Below are positions 18,701 to 30,231 of a stretch of DNA of 64,000 nucleotides, piece by piece (position 1 is the stretch's first letter; the number at the start of each line of letters is the position of its first letter). Under the pieces are notes generated by a model. It did not search any database. It was not told the origin of the DNA and saw nothing but the letters and a program-made list of their open reading frames with translations. The position numbers and the translations under genes were made by a program. Origin of the DNA: Chryseobacterium indologenes (lineage in GTDB: Bacteria; Bacteroidota; Bacteroidia; Flavobacteriales; Weeksellaceae); assembly GCA_016025055.1 (NCBI GenBank), contig CP065590.1:4588001-4652000 (forward strand), read 5' to 3'.

Positions 18701-21700
18701 CAGATAAATAAGGGAATGTAAAGGACGGTATAGTAATAGCAACAGTTCCGGGAGCATCCAGAAGAATCGGTGCAGAGGCATTGTTTAGTAAAAAATTATT
18801 GCTGTAATCTCCGTTATTTAATAGAAACTGATCCTGAGACAATTCAGTTGTATTGAGAATATCATTACCATGTTGATCTACATAAGTAATGATAGGATTT
18901 GAATATACAGGAATATCCTTAACTGTATTTTTATGCACTCTCACATAAATCTTCTCTCCACTTTTTACAAACAATCTATCAGGATTATTGATACCATTCG
19001 GAATAGCATAATTAGAATCTACCTCAACGGACTGCATTTCAGAATAGAAGTCATTGTATTTGTTGATTACAATATCCTGGGCACCGAACGTTGAACGAAT
19101 TTTCTTTAAATATATTCTGGTATTCGTAAAAGTATCTGTTGTTCCACTCATCGGAGTAGGATTTTTTATCTCGACACTATAATACATTGAGCCAGACCTA
19201 TCAAACGGGCTTGATTCTATTGAAACAGTATCCGCAAACCTGACATACCCATCTTTTGGTGCTACCCATACTTTTACAACATCATTAATATCAATCAGGT
19301 TTTTTACCGGTTCCTCAGGGCAAGGATACGGATATTGTCCCGGATCTCCACACTCTCTTACCGGAGCCTGGATTGCCTTTGCTTTTACTACCATATTTTC
19401 TGTGTACTCAGAATGCTGAGTCATTTCAGATTTTCCGGAACTGAATCTGTTGAACCATACCTGTCCATCGTTGACAATATCCATAAGACCATCGGAATTG
19501 GCATCAATCAGATAAGTCTTTGTGGTACCTTGAGTTGATGATCCGATTTCAGATTTGCTATAAACCATTGCTCCCATATCCCACCCACTATTACTGGTAC
19601 TGGTTTCTGTGTAATTAAAATCACCTCCGGTATAATTTCCGATTCGCTCAGATTTATTAAAACTCAGATTTCCTGCATCATCTAATTTCCCGGTTCTCAG
19701 GTACAACCCATCATCAGGAACCCTGTAGATCATATCCTGGATACCATCTCCATTGAAATCTACCAACTGCTGAGCATTTCTTGCTTTTGCCTTCGAGCTT
19801 CCAAACGGAAAACCAAACATCAGATGTCCATAAGGATCACTTGAAGGTGTATAGAAATTTAATCCCGCGGCAATTCTGGCGTTAAATCCGGTTTCAGAAC
19901 TGATGTTTCCATTAATTTTAGAAGGAGTAACTAAAGATCGTACGAATCCTGAATACGCTTCTTTATCATTCTGGAGACTTATTCCGGTATCAGGGCCAAA
20001 GATTCTAACATTTCCCTGCGCGTCTTTTACATCATCATAGTATTCAAAAGTATAGCTGTCTGAAATTTCGTTACAAGTAGGCTCAATACCACCAGGACCA
20101 CCGCCTCCGCCGCCGGTTCCGTCATCCATATCTCTTTCTCTGCTTGCAGTGCCTGTATTTTCAGTCTTTTGGGTTTCCGAATCTTTACCATCACCGGCAG
20201 ATTTTGCAAGAGGAAGCGTTGTAGAACACGGATTATTCGGGACAATATAAATTCTCTTTAAAAGTGTTTTAAAGAACTCGCCTTCAATGTAATCCATTTT
20301 ATAGGTTCTGACCAGCTCGGTTTTGTATTTTACCTCAACACTTTTTAGCAAATAAGGTTCCGATCTTATCATCCCCTGTTTTGCATTCGTAGTCACATCC
20401 TGTCTGGTAATGCTTGCTTCTTTGTTGAAGTTGACCGTATAATCTTTATTTTTCCCGTAAGCGATCTTTTTAATCTGAAAAAATGTTCCACCGCCTCCGG
20501 ATTCATTATAATAGGTAAACTCCATCGTATTACCATGGGCATCTTCTACCATTCGAAGTCCCCAATGGGCAATACCGCTTCCTGAATAAAGCACAGCGTC
20601 TGATGAACCTCCATAATATCTTTTGGTTCCGTCGGTAGAGGTCACTTTCCATGTGTAATTATTGGGGCTCGTTCCTATTCTTTCAATAAGGGTAAAATCG
20701 TGATTCTTTCTTAAGTAAAATTGCTTTACACTATTATTGCTGTAAGAAGTTCTTAGCTGCTTTTCTGTAGTAATGGCTGCATTGTTTTCACTTACATCAT
20801 TATGCCTGTGAGGAAGATATTCGTTGGGATATACGAGCATCTCACCATCTAAAGAATATAACTCTGTTTCCTTACCTCCGTCAAATACCGGTGTGCCCCA
20901 TCTGGCATCAACCGTGATGGCTGACAAACCATTGATATTCCAACCATCTCCCATCCATCCGTTTCCTCCTGCACTGGTGTAGCCAATCGATAGTGAAGGT
21001 TGTAATCCTCCAATCCCTGAAGGTACACGGATTGGGTAATTGGCACTGGCATCACCTTTCTGTGTTGCTGTAGGCACTTCCATCAATTGTAGGCCCGCTG
21101 TTGGATCAGCAGCTTTCAATCCGCTAATGCTTGTTGGAGCAAACGCTTCCAGTTTTGAAGATTCCGGAACCGAGATCACTCCATTAATATAGTCGGTGTC
21201 TCCTTTTGTTTCAACAGTAACGACTTTTTTATCGGTGTCAACCTTACTTGTCGGGTCAACACGCCATTTTTTTGTGGTGTAATCAAAATAAAAAGCCTTT
21301 AATTCTTTTGCTGACCTTGCTCCTAATTTCTTTTCATCATAAGGGAATGAGAAAGTCATCATTTTTGTAAATCCTCCCAGCTTGTTTTCTAAACGATAGG
21401 CTGTAGAATTTGCTGTCATGTTTTTAATCTCCCCGGAAATGGCGGGATAATCTTTCTTTCTTAGTTTAAGAATCTGAACACTTGCAATATTTTCTACTGA
21501 ATTTTTTTCAATAGAAAGTGTTGCCTTTTCATACACCTCCGTATGTTCCGTATCTTTTGAAATACTGATAACAGCGGGCATATACTTTTCTTCACTCAAC
21601 GTCTTGAAAGAAGATGTATTTTCAGGAATTTTATATTCTTTAACTCCGGTTGAGCCGGCAATCCTAACAAAACCTTTTGCTTTATCAGATTCTGACAATT

Positions 21701-22498
21701 CAATTAAAGTTTCATATTCACCTTTTACAGATGTTATCGATTTATCATTAATATGTACTGATCCGTTTTCAACACCTTTGATGTAAAGGTTATTGCCTGA
21801 TAATAATGATGAAACATGATCTGTTGATGTAAAACTGTTCTCAAAAACAATCTTTACATTTTTCACCTTATATTTTACGCCATTCAAAGAGGAAGTGAAC
21901 AGGATTGTATTTTTTCCTTTTTCTAATGAATGTAATGGAATTTCTTCTTTTGACTACTCCACTTGCTGCCTGCCACAATAATATCTCCACCAAAAGCAAT
22001 ATTCTTATTGATTGATCTGGAAACGGAATGGTAAGAATCCAATCCGAAAAGATCATACACAAGGTATGCTTTTACATTCTGTTTCCCTATTTCAGGAATG
22101 GTAATGGTAAAGAAGTTATCCTTGGCATTATCAGATTCCTCATCGGAAAATTCTCCGATTGTTCCCTGTTTTTCTTCGGAACTAAAAATGTTTTCCAATT
22201 TTTTATGGTCCGGAAATATAACTTTGAATGGAGTTTCTGCCTTTGTCTCCTCCTTATTTTCCTTTTTAATGATATCAGCATTCTTATGTTCAGGATTTTT
22301 ATGTTCTAAACTTTCTGCTGAATCTGTATCCGTTGGTTTCGAATGATAGACATATTTTTCCATCATGCGAAGTTTAAAGGACCGAACTTTCTGCCGGTCT
22401 TCTTTCGTAAAGCTCGCAAATATGAACATACTTGCAAAAAAGCATACGAAGAGCACTGATCTTTTTGTAAAAGACTCTCTGTTAATATGTATTTTCAT
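12186..22498 (-). pseudogene. Giant SpvB/FG-GAP/RHS polymorphic toxin-like protein (one frameshift near the N-terminus)
   Basis: Adding one base to the T4 run at 21948-21951 joins two frames into a protein of about 3,437 residues. It opens with a hydrophobic export signal (SVLFVCFFASMFIFASF) and a helical Lys/Glu linker. A TcaC/SpvB-type domain starts near 21080 (YPIRVPSGIGGLQPSLSIGY). FG-GAP calcium repeats follow (DFNGDGIQD, DANSDGLMD, DMNGDGYPD, DINGDGLPD, DINGDGLID, DMNGDGFTD), then about 900 residues of YD/RHS repeats (YEYDPSGNLV). The RHS core ends with YLHGDHLGT and GLYYYGARYYNPRLSIWYGVDPL. The last 193 residues after YVDPNGKQ (12186-12767) are a non-RHS tail with FSHG and ILHGCFAGSG, resembling the His and Cys motifs of clan CD (caspase-like) peptidases. 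RHS shells enclose and release such tails. Export is probably with the T9SS-type gene upstream. Confidence 0.88.
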
Positions 22499-22506
22499 GG
22501 TTAAGC

Positions 22507-23889
22507 TTAGTCAACGATTAGTTTAAAAGTTTTTATATTTTTTCCGTTCTGAGTAAGGTTGATTAAATAAGCACTTTGCACAGGAAGATGATGGGTATAT
22601 GAACCTACAGAACTGCTTATTTTTTCCAGTTTTATTAACTTACCTCCTGCATCATAAATTGAAATAACCAGATTGTCCATCTTAGGAAAAACAATGGTAA
22701 AATTCTGATCTTTTTTTACCGGATTAGGATAAAGATTTATTGAGCTTACGTCTAATGAAAGATCTTTTTCCCCATATAAGTTTCCGGAACCGGAAACAGA
22801 TCTCGGATCCTGTTCTTTACCTTTCTGATCCTTCGGACCAACCGCAAAAGTAAAGTAAGCTTTATTTGCCGAGTCGAAAGCGTCCACGAATTCTACTTTG
22901 TTGAAAGTGACATATTTTTCATTCTCCACACCTGGAATTCGCTGAATCTTTCCGTTATCTATTTTAAGTAACATCCAATAAGCAATTGGAAAGGATTTCG
23001 GATTGACTGCATCTTTTAAAATCCTTACACTGTAATCCGCTTTGGGGACTTTGTTTCCAATAAAATCAATTTCCCAATTTCTTTCCAAAACTTCTAAGTC
23101 CCGATCTGTTTTTAAAGCCATTGCTTTATTATCGTCCGACCACATTACAAAATTATTGTTGTCAAGTGTGGTCGCATTTTCAAAATTGGTTCTGGCAATA
23201 CCGTTCATCCCGATGGTCAGAAACAAATCTGCCTGATTTGTAGATTGCTTCTGATAGAGCTCATTTCCATCATCTCTTCCAAGACCTGTGGGTCGATAGT
23301 TGTAATCTTTATGTTTTTCCGGATCCCAGATTACTTTAGCGTCACTGCCGTAGTATTTTCCTTTTTCCAAGGAAATCCCATATTTGATAGACAGATACGA
23401 ATGGATTTTATTAAGATCCATTGCCTTTGCTTTCTTCGTGAAAAAAATCATTTCATAAAGATTCTGGTCTTCAAATTTGATTTTCAAACTATCCACCTTT
23501 TCTCTTTGATCGGCATTCGCCAAAAAGAAAAAAATACTCGGACGCCTACTCAATTCTTTGGAGTTTTTACCTTTTACATAAGAATTATTGCTTAGAGAAA
23601 CGTTCTTATCAGCATTATTCCAGATAAGTTCATTCTCCTTTGAAGTATGAACCAGGCTTATTGTATGGCTCTTATTTTTACTGTATTTAATATACTTTTT
23701 GAGAAGTTTGTCCTTGATGCCGCAATGAAAGTTTAATAAATTCTCATCCGGACATCGGGTGGCTTCCCGCAAGCTGGAATTAGTTTTTTCCCAAAGCTGG
23801 ACATCAGATCCTACCAATTGGGAATATGCAGAGAAAGAACACGACAGCATAGCCATCATGAAAATTCTCCTACAGGAGATCGTATTCAT
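22507..23889 (-). CDS. T9SS type A sorting domain protein, partner of the RHS protein
   Basis: A 460-residue exported protein with a signal peptide (MMAMLSCSFSAYSQ) and a C-terminal Por-secretion sorting domain in the last 75 residues (INLYPNPVKKDQNFTIVF, then a gly-rich turn and ending TFKLIVD). The middle carries YLSIKYGISLEKG and a WDPEKHKDYNYRPTGLGRDD segment found in large Bacteroidetes surface proteins, and beta-rich sequence. It precedes the giant RHS gene by only 8 bp on the same strand, so the two are co-transcribed. T9SS substrates are carried across the outer membrane and anchored or released; a cell-surface chaperone, anchor or presentation role for the RHS protein is a reasonable guess. 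No catalytic residues are evident. Confidence 0.85.
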   Translation of the reverse strand: MNTISCRRIFMMAMLSCSFSAYSQLVGSDVQLWEKTNSSLREATRCPDENLLNFHCGIKDKLLKKYIKYSKNKSHTISLVHTSKENELIWNNADKNVSLSNNSYVKGKNSKELSRRPSIFFFLANADQREKVDSLKIKFEDQNLYEMIFFTKKAKAMDLNKIHSYLSIKYGISLEKGKYYGSDAKVIWDPEKHKDYNYRPTGLGRDDGNELYQKQSTNQADLFLTIGMNGIARTNFENATTLDNNNFVMWSDDNKAMALKTDRDLEVLERNWEIDFIGNKVPKADYSVRILKDAVNPKSFPIAYWMLLKIDNGKIQRIPGVENEKYVTFNKVEFVDAFDSANKAYFTFAVGPKDQKGKEQDPRSVSGSGNLYGEKDLSLDVSSINLYPNPVKKDQNFTIVFPKMDNLVISIYDAGGKLIKLEKISSSVGSYTHHLPVQSAYLINLTQNGKNIKTFKLIVD

Positions 23890-24552
23890 ATAAATGGTGG
23901 TTTTAATAACAACACAACAAGGTCTGAAAAGAGCTTAAAGTATTGTCTGATGATTATTTTTTTAATGTAATAATAACAGTTCTCAACTATTGCAATAGGA
24001 GAATTGTCAAGTTTCAGAGAAATTTGAGTGTAGAATGTTCTTCATGAGTTTTTGGTTTTTAGTTTTGTTCAGTAAATGTAAACAAAAAATCAATTGAAAA
24101 TATAAAATTTTGTTAAAAACAGTTAAATTAAAAGTAAAAATCCAAAAAACACCTATAAACACTGGTTTTATTCACAAATATAGTTAACGGATTTCAGAAT
24201 ATAATAATATAATCCATCATTTTTGCCAATGCAAGCAGCCGGAATCTTCATGATGCGACCTTAGTTCTAGCAAGGTTTATGACTTAAGAATAATGTATGT
24301 ATAGGTTTTAATTAAATAATAAGAGCGGACACCATGAATTCCTGCAATAAATCATTAATAAAAACTGAATATCAACTTGTCAATCCTGCTGATCTCCCAA
24401 CATGATTTGCCGCGGAAAACTGAGTAATCAAAATAATAATAAAAAGACCACCCAATGATAAAAAAGTATCAGGGACTACAATAAAATGATTGGAGGTTGC
24501 CTTTTTCCGGTGCTTACGTATGCAGTTGATTTATAAAACGCCGGGTATAAAA
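23890..24552. other. Intergenic region upstream of the RHS operon, no gene seen
   Basis: About 660 AT-rich bases holding the RHS operon promoter on the minus strand. I see no clear TAnnTTTG box, no RNA and only tiny open frames such as a 23-codon one at about 24334. Confidence 0.5.
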
Positions 24553-24580
24553 ACAAAAAAGCCCCTTAAAAAAGGAGCTT
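24553..24580 (-). terminator. Terminator after tRNA-Arg
   Basis: AAGCCCCTT/AAGGAGCTT with one mismatch (24559-24580), followed on the minus strand by a run of T, directly after the tRNA. Confidence 0.75.
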
Positions 24581-24582
24581 TG

Positions 24583-24654
24583 TGACCGCAGAAGGATTCG
24601 AACCCTCACTGTCGGAGCCGAAATCCGAAGTTCTATCCATTAAACTATGCAGCC
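24583..24654 (-). tRNA. tRNA-Arg (anticodon UCG)
   Basis: A 72-nt cloverleaf on the minus strand. The acceptor GGCTGCA pairs with TGCGGTC through two G-U pairs. The D-arm is GTTT...GAAC with loop AATGGATA, as in many arginine tRNAs. The anticodon stem is TCGGA/TCCGA with loop TTTCGGC, giving anticodon TCG (reads CGA). The T-arm has GAGGG-TTCGAAT-CCTTC. The discriminator is A and CCA is not encoded. Confidence 0.92.
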
Positions 24655-24725
24655 GTATTCATTAGTAATGAATGATAAGTAATGAAAATAAGACGATTAC
24701 CTATCATTCACTGCTTTTTTATGAC

Positions 24726-26488
24726 TTAGAAAGTGATCTTCACTCCTCCCAGAATCTGAGCACCCAAGACTTTATATCCTTTGTACGTCTGGTATTTTGA
24801 GCTTAGAAGATTATTTCCGAGTGCGAAAATACTGAAATTTTTGTGAATTTTATACTCTGCGGAAAGATTTAAATCAGCATACCCCCCAACTTTATCATTC
24901 GTGTTCTCCGTAGACTGATAAATTACATTAGGAGCGCCTATACCTTCGATCGCATAAGAGTTTGTTGTTCTGTCACTTGCAAAGATTCCTTTGAAGCCCA
25001 GTAATAATTTTTTATCCAGCATTGTATATTTAGCTCCGATGCTCGCATTGAACAAAGGAACGTTATAAATATTGTCAAAATTCTTTAAATTATATTTTGT
25101 AAACCTTAAATCCCCGTCAATAATCAAGTTTGCTAATGGGAAATACTGAATACTACCTTTAATATCGCTCACATTTCCATCATCATAAACGGCAGAGAAT
25201 GTATTGGCAAAGTTATATGCGGAACGATTCACTGATGTATTATCAAAAAGTCCGTTAGCCCTGAAGAACATAATGTCTTTCATTTTTCCGAATCCTGCAG
25301 AGAAGTCATATTTCAATGTTTCATCGATATCTCCTCTTAATCCCACATAGAAATGATATTTCGTTTCTGTTGGCTTTAGATACTGGTCAGAAACAAGAAA
25401 AGGATTAGCCTGTAAAAGATCAGAATACGTATTGAGTTTAAGACCACCGTCTACTCCACCATAGAATTTAAATTCTTTAGCAGCAGCTACCTGGAATTCA
25501 GCCTGTGGAAACCAGTACGTTTTATTGTTCTTCAGCTCATCCATTTGTCTGTTTGAGTTTTTAGCATTCAGGAAAGAAAATCCTGATCCTAACATCAAAT
25601 AAGACTCGCCTTTTCTGAAAGTTACTTTCGGAGTTAAATTGGTATTAAAGAAATTGGAAGAGTTTTTATCCAGCAACTCAAAATCTGTTTTTACAGACTC
25701 AAGTCCTACTCCTAAATCGGCATTAAGATTAATTCCTGATTTCCCGAGTTCTACCGCATGTTTTGAAAAATTTGCAAGCACGGAAACCTGATTTTCTGAA
25801 GCACTGAAATGATCTTTCAGGAAAGAAGATTTCACTCGTACATCATTTAAAATTTCATTGGAATAGAAGTCGTAATATCCGTTGACCTTAAACTGATTTA
25901 CATTCTGCTTCAGATCAACATCTGCAGAAGGCTGCATAGCATAAATTCCGTAATAATTATAATTATTTAAACCATATTCGGCATTTACATTGAATTTCCC
26001 TTTTTCGCCATAAGAATTAAGGAAAGCAGCAAAAGCCGCGGATGTCTGTTTTGATTTCCAGTCGTAATCTTTTTTAAGACCGCTGGTCGATAAAACATGA
26101 ACATCACCTCCTACTTCAATTTTGTTTTCAAGGGTTTTGGAAACATTCCCATCCAACAGGATTTTTCCATAATTACCCATTCCGAACTGGAAATAATTAT
26201 TCTGGGCAGTTCCGTCAAATTTAGGAGCTACATCTTCTCCCTGGATCGTTGAAGTTTTAAAATCCGAAACCGCAGGAACGTCTGTAATATTGTATTTGAC
26301 AGGATTCTGAGACTTCTCCTCCGGAGGATAATTTTTAATAGTTTCCACGGAAGTTTTCTTCTTCTCGATCTTCTTCACTTCCGGCTCTCTTTTTTATTAA
26401 GAACCAGCTTTTCCTCCTTGATCTGGGAAAACGCAAACTGCGAAACCCCTAAAAATAATATGGATAATAATTGAATTTTTCTGTTCAT
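24726..26488 (-). pseudogene. Outer-membrane beta-barrel protein (TonB-dependent-receptor-like), one frameshift
   Basis: The ATG at 26488 opens the signal MNRKIQLLSILFLGVSQFAF; the frame is lost at a T6 run (26390-26395; seven needed) and resumes through KREPEVKKIEKKK. The repaired length is 587 residues. After a Lys-rich linker, from about residue 60, the protein is a run of amphipathic beta strands with aromatic ends and short turns. It ends in ...ALGNNLLSSKYQTYKGY and GAQILGGVKITF, with a terminal Phe as required for BAM insertion and a pattern like the end of TonB-dependent receptors. It lacks a clear plug domain and TonB box, so TonB dependence is not shown. It is the last gene of an operon with a TPR protein and a lipoprotein, 29 bp after the lipoprotein gene. 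Confidence 0.8.
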
Positions 26489-26517
26489 ATTTTCTTTATT
26501 TGAAAAATATAACGGTT

Positions 26518-27002
26518 TTATTTATTGGAAGCAATATAACTGCCTAATAAAGCCTTCCCTGACTGTTTTGAAAAAGTTTTGCCCAGTCTGAATATATTAA
26601 ACAGCCAAAGGCTTTGATAAACCTGTAATTTGTATTGATAATTTTTCGTTGTATTATTTTCAACAGTATCATAGCTGTAAGAAATATCATAGGGAAACCC
26701 TGAAGGCACCAATCCTAATGTCATCATACTTCCGATCATTGGATTTCCACATGCCGGAGTACGGGTTTCCATAGGATGCAATGTTATTTTCATCACTTGA
26801 GTACTGTCTTCTACAATATCATAAATCTTGGAATGTTTTAGAATTTCAAATTCTTTTTAAGATTCTTATTAGCCACAAAAACCTTTTGTTTTGGAAAATC
26901 CGCCTTTGCTTTTCTAAACTCTTTAGAAGAAACATTATAGGCTGAGATACAGCTCCAGAGCGAAGCAGAAATTAAAAAAGAATAGGCACTTATCTTAAAC
27001 AT
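26518..27002 (-). pseudogene. Hypothetical lipoprotein, one frameshift
   Basis: The ATG at 27002 opens MFKISAYSFLISASLWSC, a lipoprotein signal with Cys at residue 18. The frame breaks at the T5 run 26854-26858 (six needed); with one base added it continues LKKEFEILKHSKIYDIVE into the rest, 161 residues in all. The second half contains a Cys-bearing TRTPACGNPMIGSMMTLG segment and Tyr-rich strands. I recognise no domain. It sits 8 bp after the TPR gene and 29 bp before the beta-barrel gene, so the three are one transcription unit and probably work together at the outer membrane. Confidence 0.75.
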
Positions 27003-27010
27003 CTTCAATC

Positions 27011-29973
27011 CTATTTTTTAATCTGCTTTTTAACCTCTTTAGCTTCAGCTACGATTTCAGGGAAATCTTTATAGTTGGCAATGATCTGGTCACATGTATA
27101 ACTTGCCTGGTAATTATCCTTCAGCCCGATATAGTTTTTCGCCATCAGTACCAGCGCTTTTGCACCCCAATATTCTTCTGATGCATAATTATTGGCCAGT
27201 TTAAAGATTGTTTCATTCGAAGATTTGAACGCTTTTCCTTTATTCTGATAGTATGCTTTTGCGTACAGCGCTTCTGCTGCTACCGAGGTATTGGATGATT
27301 TTTCAAGAGGAGCATAGGCAGACTGAGCATCTTTATCTTTCCCCGAATTCATCAGACTTCTCGCCTTGATTACTTTTGCCGTTTCGATCACAGCTGCTGA
27401 GTTTTTGGAGTTACCAATTACGGCATTCGCCAGTTTTTCAGCTTCGGAGAAGTTCTTTTCTTCAGCATATAATTTCATCAACTCCACATTAGCATAGTTT
27501 TTAATACTGATATCTGAAGAGTTTTTAATGCCTTCAAGATACTTTTTAGCTTCCGTGGTGTTTCCTTGTGCTATAAAAATCTGAGCTAAACGAGTTTGCG
27601 CGTCATCTTGGTAATCATTCTGAATCCCAGCCACTTCCTGCAATACAAGTAAAGCTTTTGTTGAATTGTTGGTCTGGTAATAACTTTCTCCCAGTTCATA
27701 CTTCGCCTGATACAATCCTTCGCCTGTAGGGTTTTGCGTCAGATATTTTTCATAATAAGAGATTGCGTTTTTATAATCTTTCTTAGAGAAATATTGTTTT
27801 CCCGTAGATAAGTTGATCTCATCGATCTCAGAGGCGTCAACATTCACGCCGATAGTTCTGGCAAAGTTCTGGTATCCGGCAACATCCCCGTTCTTTGTGA
27901 AAATTGGTTTTGCCGCCTGAACAACTTTTTGAGCGTAAGCGGTATTTTTATACTGCTCTCCCAAAGCTGTCAGTTCAGAGAGTGCCTTATCATTCTGATT
28001 CTGGTCGATGTAATTCTGTGCCCTGTAGATCGAAGCATTGGCAATGAGATCTTTGTCTGAAGAAGTCTTAATCACTTTTCCAAAATAATCATTGGAATTG
28101 GCAAAATCATCCTGAGCAGCATAGGCCGTTCCTATTTCATATTGAGCATCATCATAATATTCCGAATCCGGATATTTTGATAAAAGGTTTTTCAGATTAT
28201 TGATCTTCGCCTGCGTATCTCCTTTAAATCCTAAAGCCATAGCCTTTTGGTATAAAGTATAATCTGTAGCATCAGCATTTTTATCATAAATAGCGATCGC
28301 TTCGTTCAGATCATTATTGGCATAATGGATATCTGCGAGACGAAGTTCGGCATCATTTTTAAACTCAGGTTTTGGATTGGCCAGATATTGTTTAAAATAA
28401 GTGGAAGCCTGATCAAATTTTTTCGATTTAAAATAAGCATACCCCAAATCATAAGGTAATTGCTGCTTTTCAGGGAAATTCTCGTTCAGAAGCTTTTCAT
28501 AACGAACGATAGCAGAAGGATAATTTCCTTTTTGATAATAGACCTGAGCCAGCCAGTACAATGCCCTGCTGTTAAACTCTTTATTGATATTAAAAGCGAG
28601 ACTTCTCAAGAAATACTTTTCAGCCTCGTCATAATTCCCTTTATTGAATTCCTCTGTTCCTAATAAATAAGAAACTTCCTGGTCTACTTTATTGATTTCA
28701 GGAGTCGAGCTTTGCAGCCTGTCGATGGCGTTCAAGGTTTCTTTATAGTTTCCTGAATACAGATATGATTTCACCAGCAGAGATCTCATTTCTGAAGCAT
28801 TGGCACCATTCTGATTTTCATTGATATAACTTTGAATAACTGCTGACGGGCTTTCAAACGGGTTTCCGATATCATAACTCAGTTTTGCATATTGCTCATG
28901 AGCAAGCTTTTTCACTTTGGCATCATAATCCATCTGGTAAGAAGAACGGAATGCAGAAAGGGCTTCCTGTTTTTTATCTACCGCCAGATAAGCATTTCCT
29001 AATTGATAGTAAGCATTTTGTGCCAGTGCAGAGTTACTGTTCAGAAGCTGGTTATAATAAGAAACCGCTTCATCATATTTTTTAACTGAGCGGCAACGAA
29101 TCCCATTTCATACAAATCGTTTTCGGACGGGTTTTGTTGTACATTCAGGTAATCTTTCAGGTGAGGGTATGCAGCATTATAATCATTCTTCATAAAATAG
29201 CTCTCCCCGATGATTTTATGAACCTCAGCTTTGTAAGATTCCGAAATGCTTTCGTTCAACAAAGCATTTCCTTCAGAGATTGCCTGATCATAGTTTTTAT
29301 CGTTGTAGTACATCTGTACATAGTAAGGACGTACCAGCTTTGAAAATTTATCATCATTTTTTACAGAATCAAAATATTGGAAAGCTTTATCATTCTGTCT
29401 GTTGCTGTAGTATAAATGCCCAAGCATATAAGCGATGTCTCCCTTTTGAGATTGATCTGCCGTTTTGTAGGCTTCTTCCAGAGCATCAATGGCTCCTTTA
29501 GAATCTCCTGTCATATATTTGGCATATCCCAGTTTCAGAATGTACTGCGTGTTTTCCTCTTTTGAAAGCTGATATTGGTTTACTTTTTTCAAAGTTTCCA
29601 ATGCTTTATCGAAGTCTTTCTTAGCCAGGTAGTAATCCGCCAGAGGAAGATTAGCCTGCGCAAAATAAGCAGAATTCGGATATTCTTTGATAAAAGCCGT
29701 TAACCCTTCTTCAGCATGGTTTTTCTGAAGAATAACTCCAATCACATTATCAAAAAATTGAGCGCCTTCCTTTTTTGAACGGGACAAATTCTGATTATAG
29801 AAGTATTGTCTTGCGTATTCATACTGGGAGGCGTTGTATATTTTTGTCTGATAAAGATTTTCAGCTAGATTGAATCTATAATTTTCTTTCTGGGTAAAAT
29901 ATTGGGACTGTTGGGCATCGGAGATTCCGAAATAGATCACAGCAGCCGCTAAAAGTATTTTTTTTGATTTCAT
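27011..29973 (-). pseudogene. Large periplasmic TPR protein, one frameshift
   Basis: Repairing a T6 run at 29078-29083 (seven needed) gives a 987-residue protein. The signal peptide is MKSKKILLAAAVIYFGISDAQ. Nearly all the rest is tetratricopeptide repeats, recognisable as about 34-residue units with patterns such as SRALYWLAQVYYQKGNYPSA and AQYEIGTAYAAQDDFANSND. The repaired junction reads QLKKYDEAVSYYNQLLNS, itself a TPR, which proves the two frames are one gene. TPR solenoids bind partner proteins; in this phylum large TPR proteins support outer-membrane and gliding/T9SS complexes, but I cannot tie this one to a named component. It is the first gene of an operon with a lipoprotein and an outer-membrane barrel. 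Confidence 0.88.
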
Positions 29974-30231
29974 TCTTCTTGATATAAGAAAATTAGTCTA
30001 AATAAGTTAACGAAAATATTAAAAACTTATTGTTTAAGCAAGTTTTAACAGAGGTAAAACCTAAAATAATGATTTAACAACAATGAAAATCATTTCACTG
30101 TATCATGATAAAATTTCTTACTTTAGTTTGCTAAAAAATGTAAACAATTTTAACAATCAGGTATCAAAAACATATTTTGACCCGATACTCTTTCAACAGC
30201 AGCTAAAAACATACCATAAACATCCTCTGAC

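Noticed and set aside
21868..22498. Separate gene upstream of the RHS gene
   Set aside because: Restoring one base makes a continuous protein with the signal peptide in frame; two genes are not needed.
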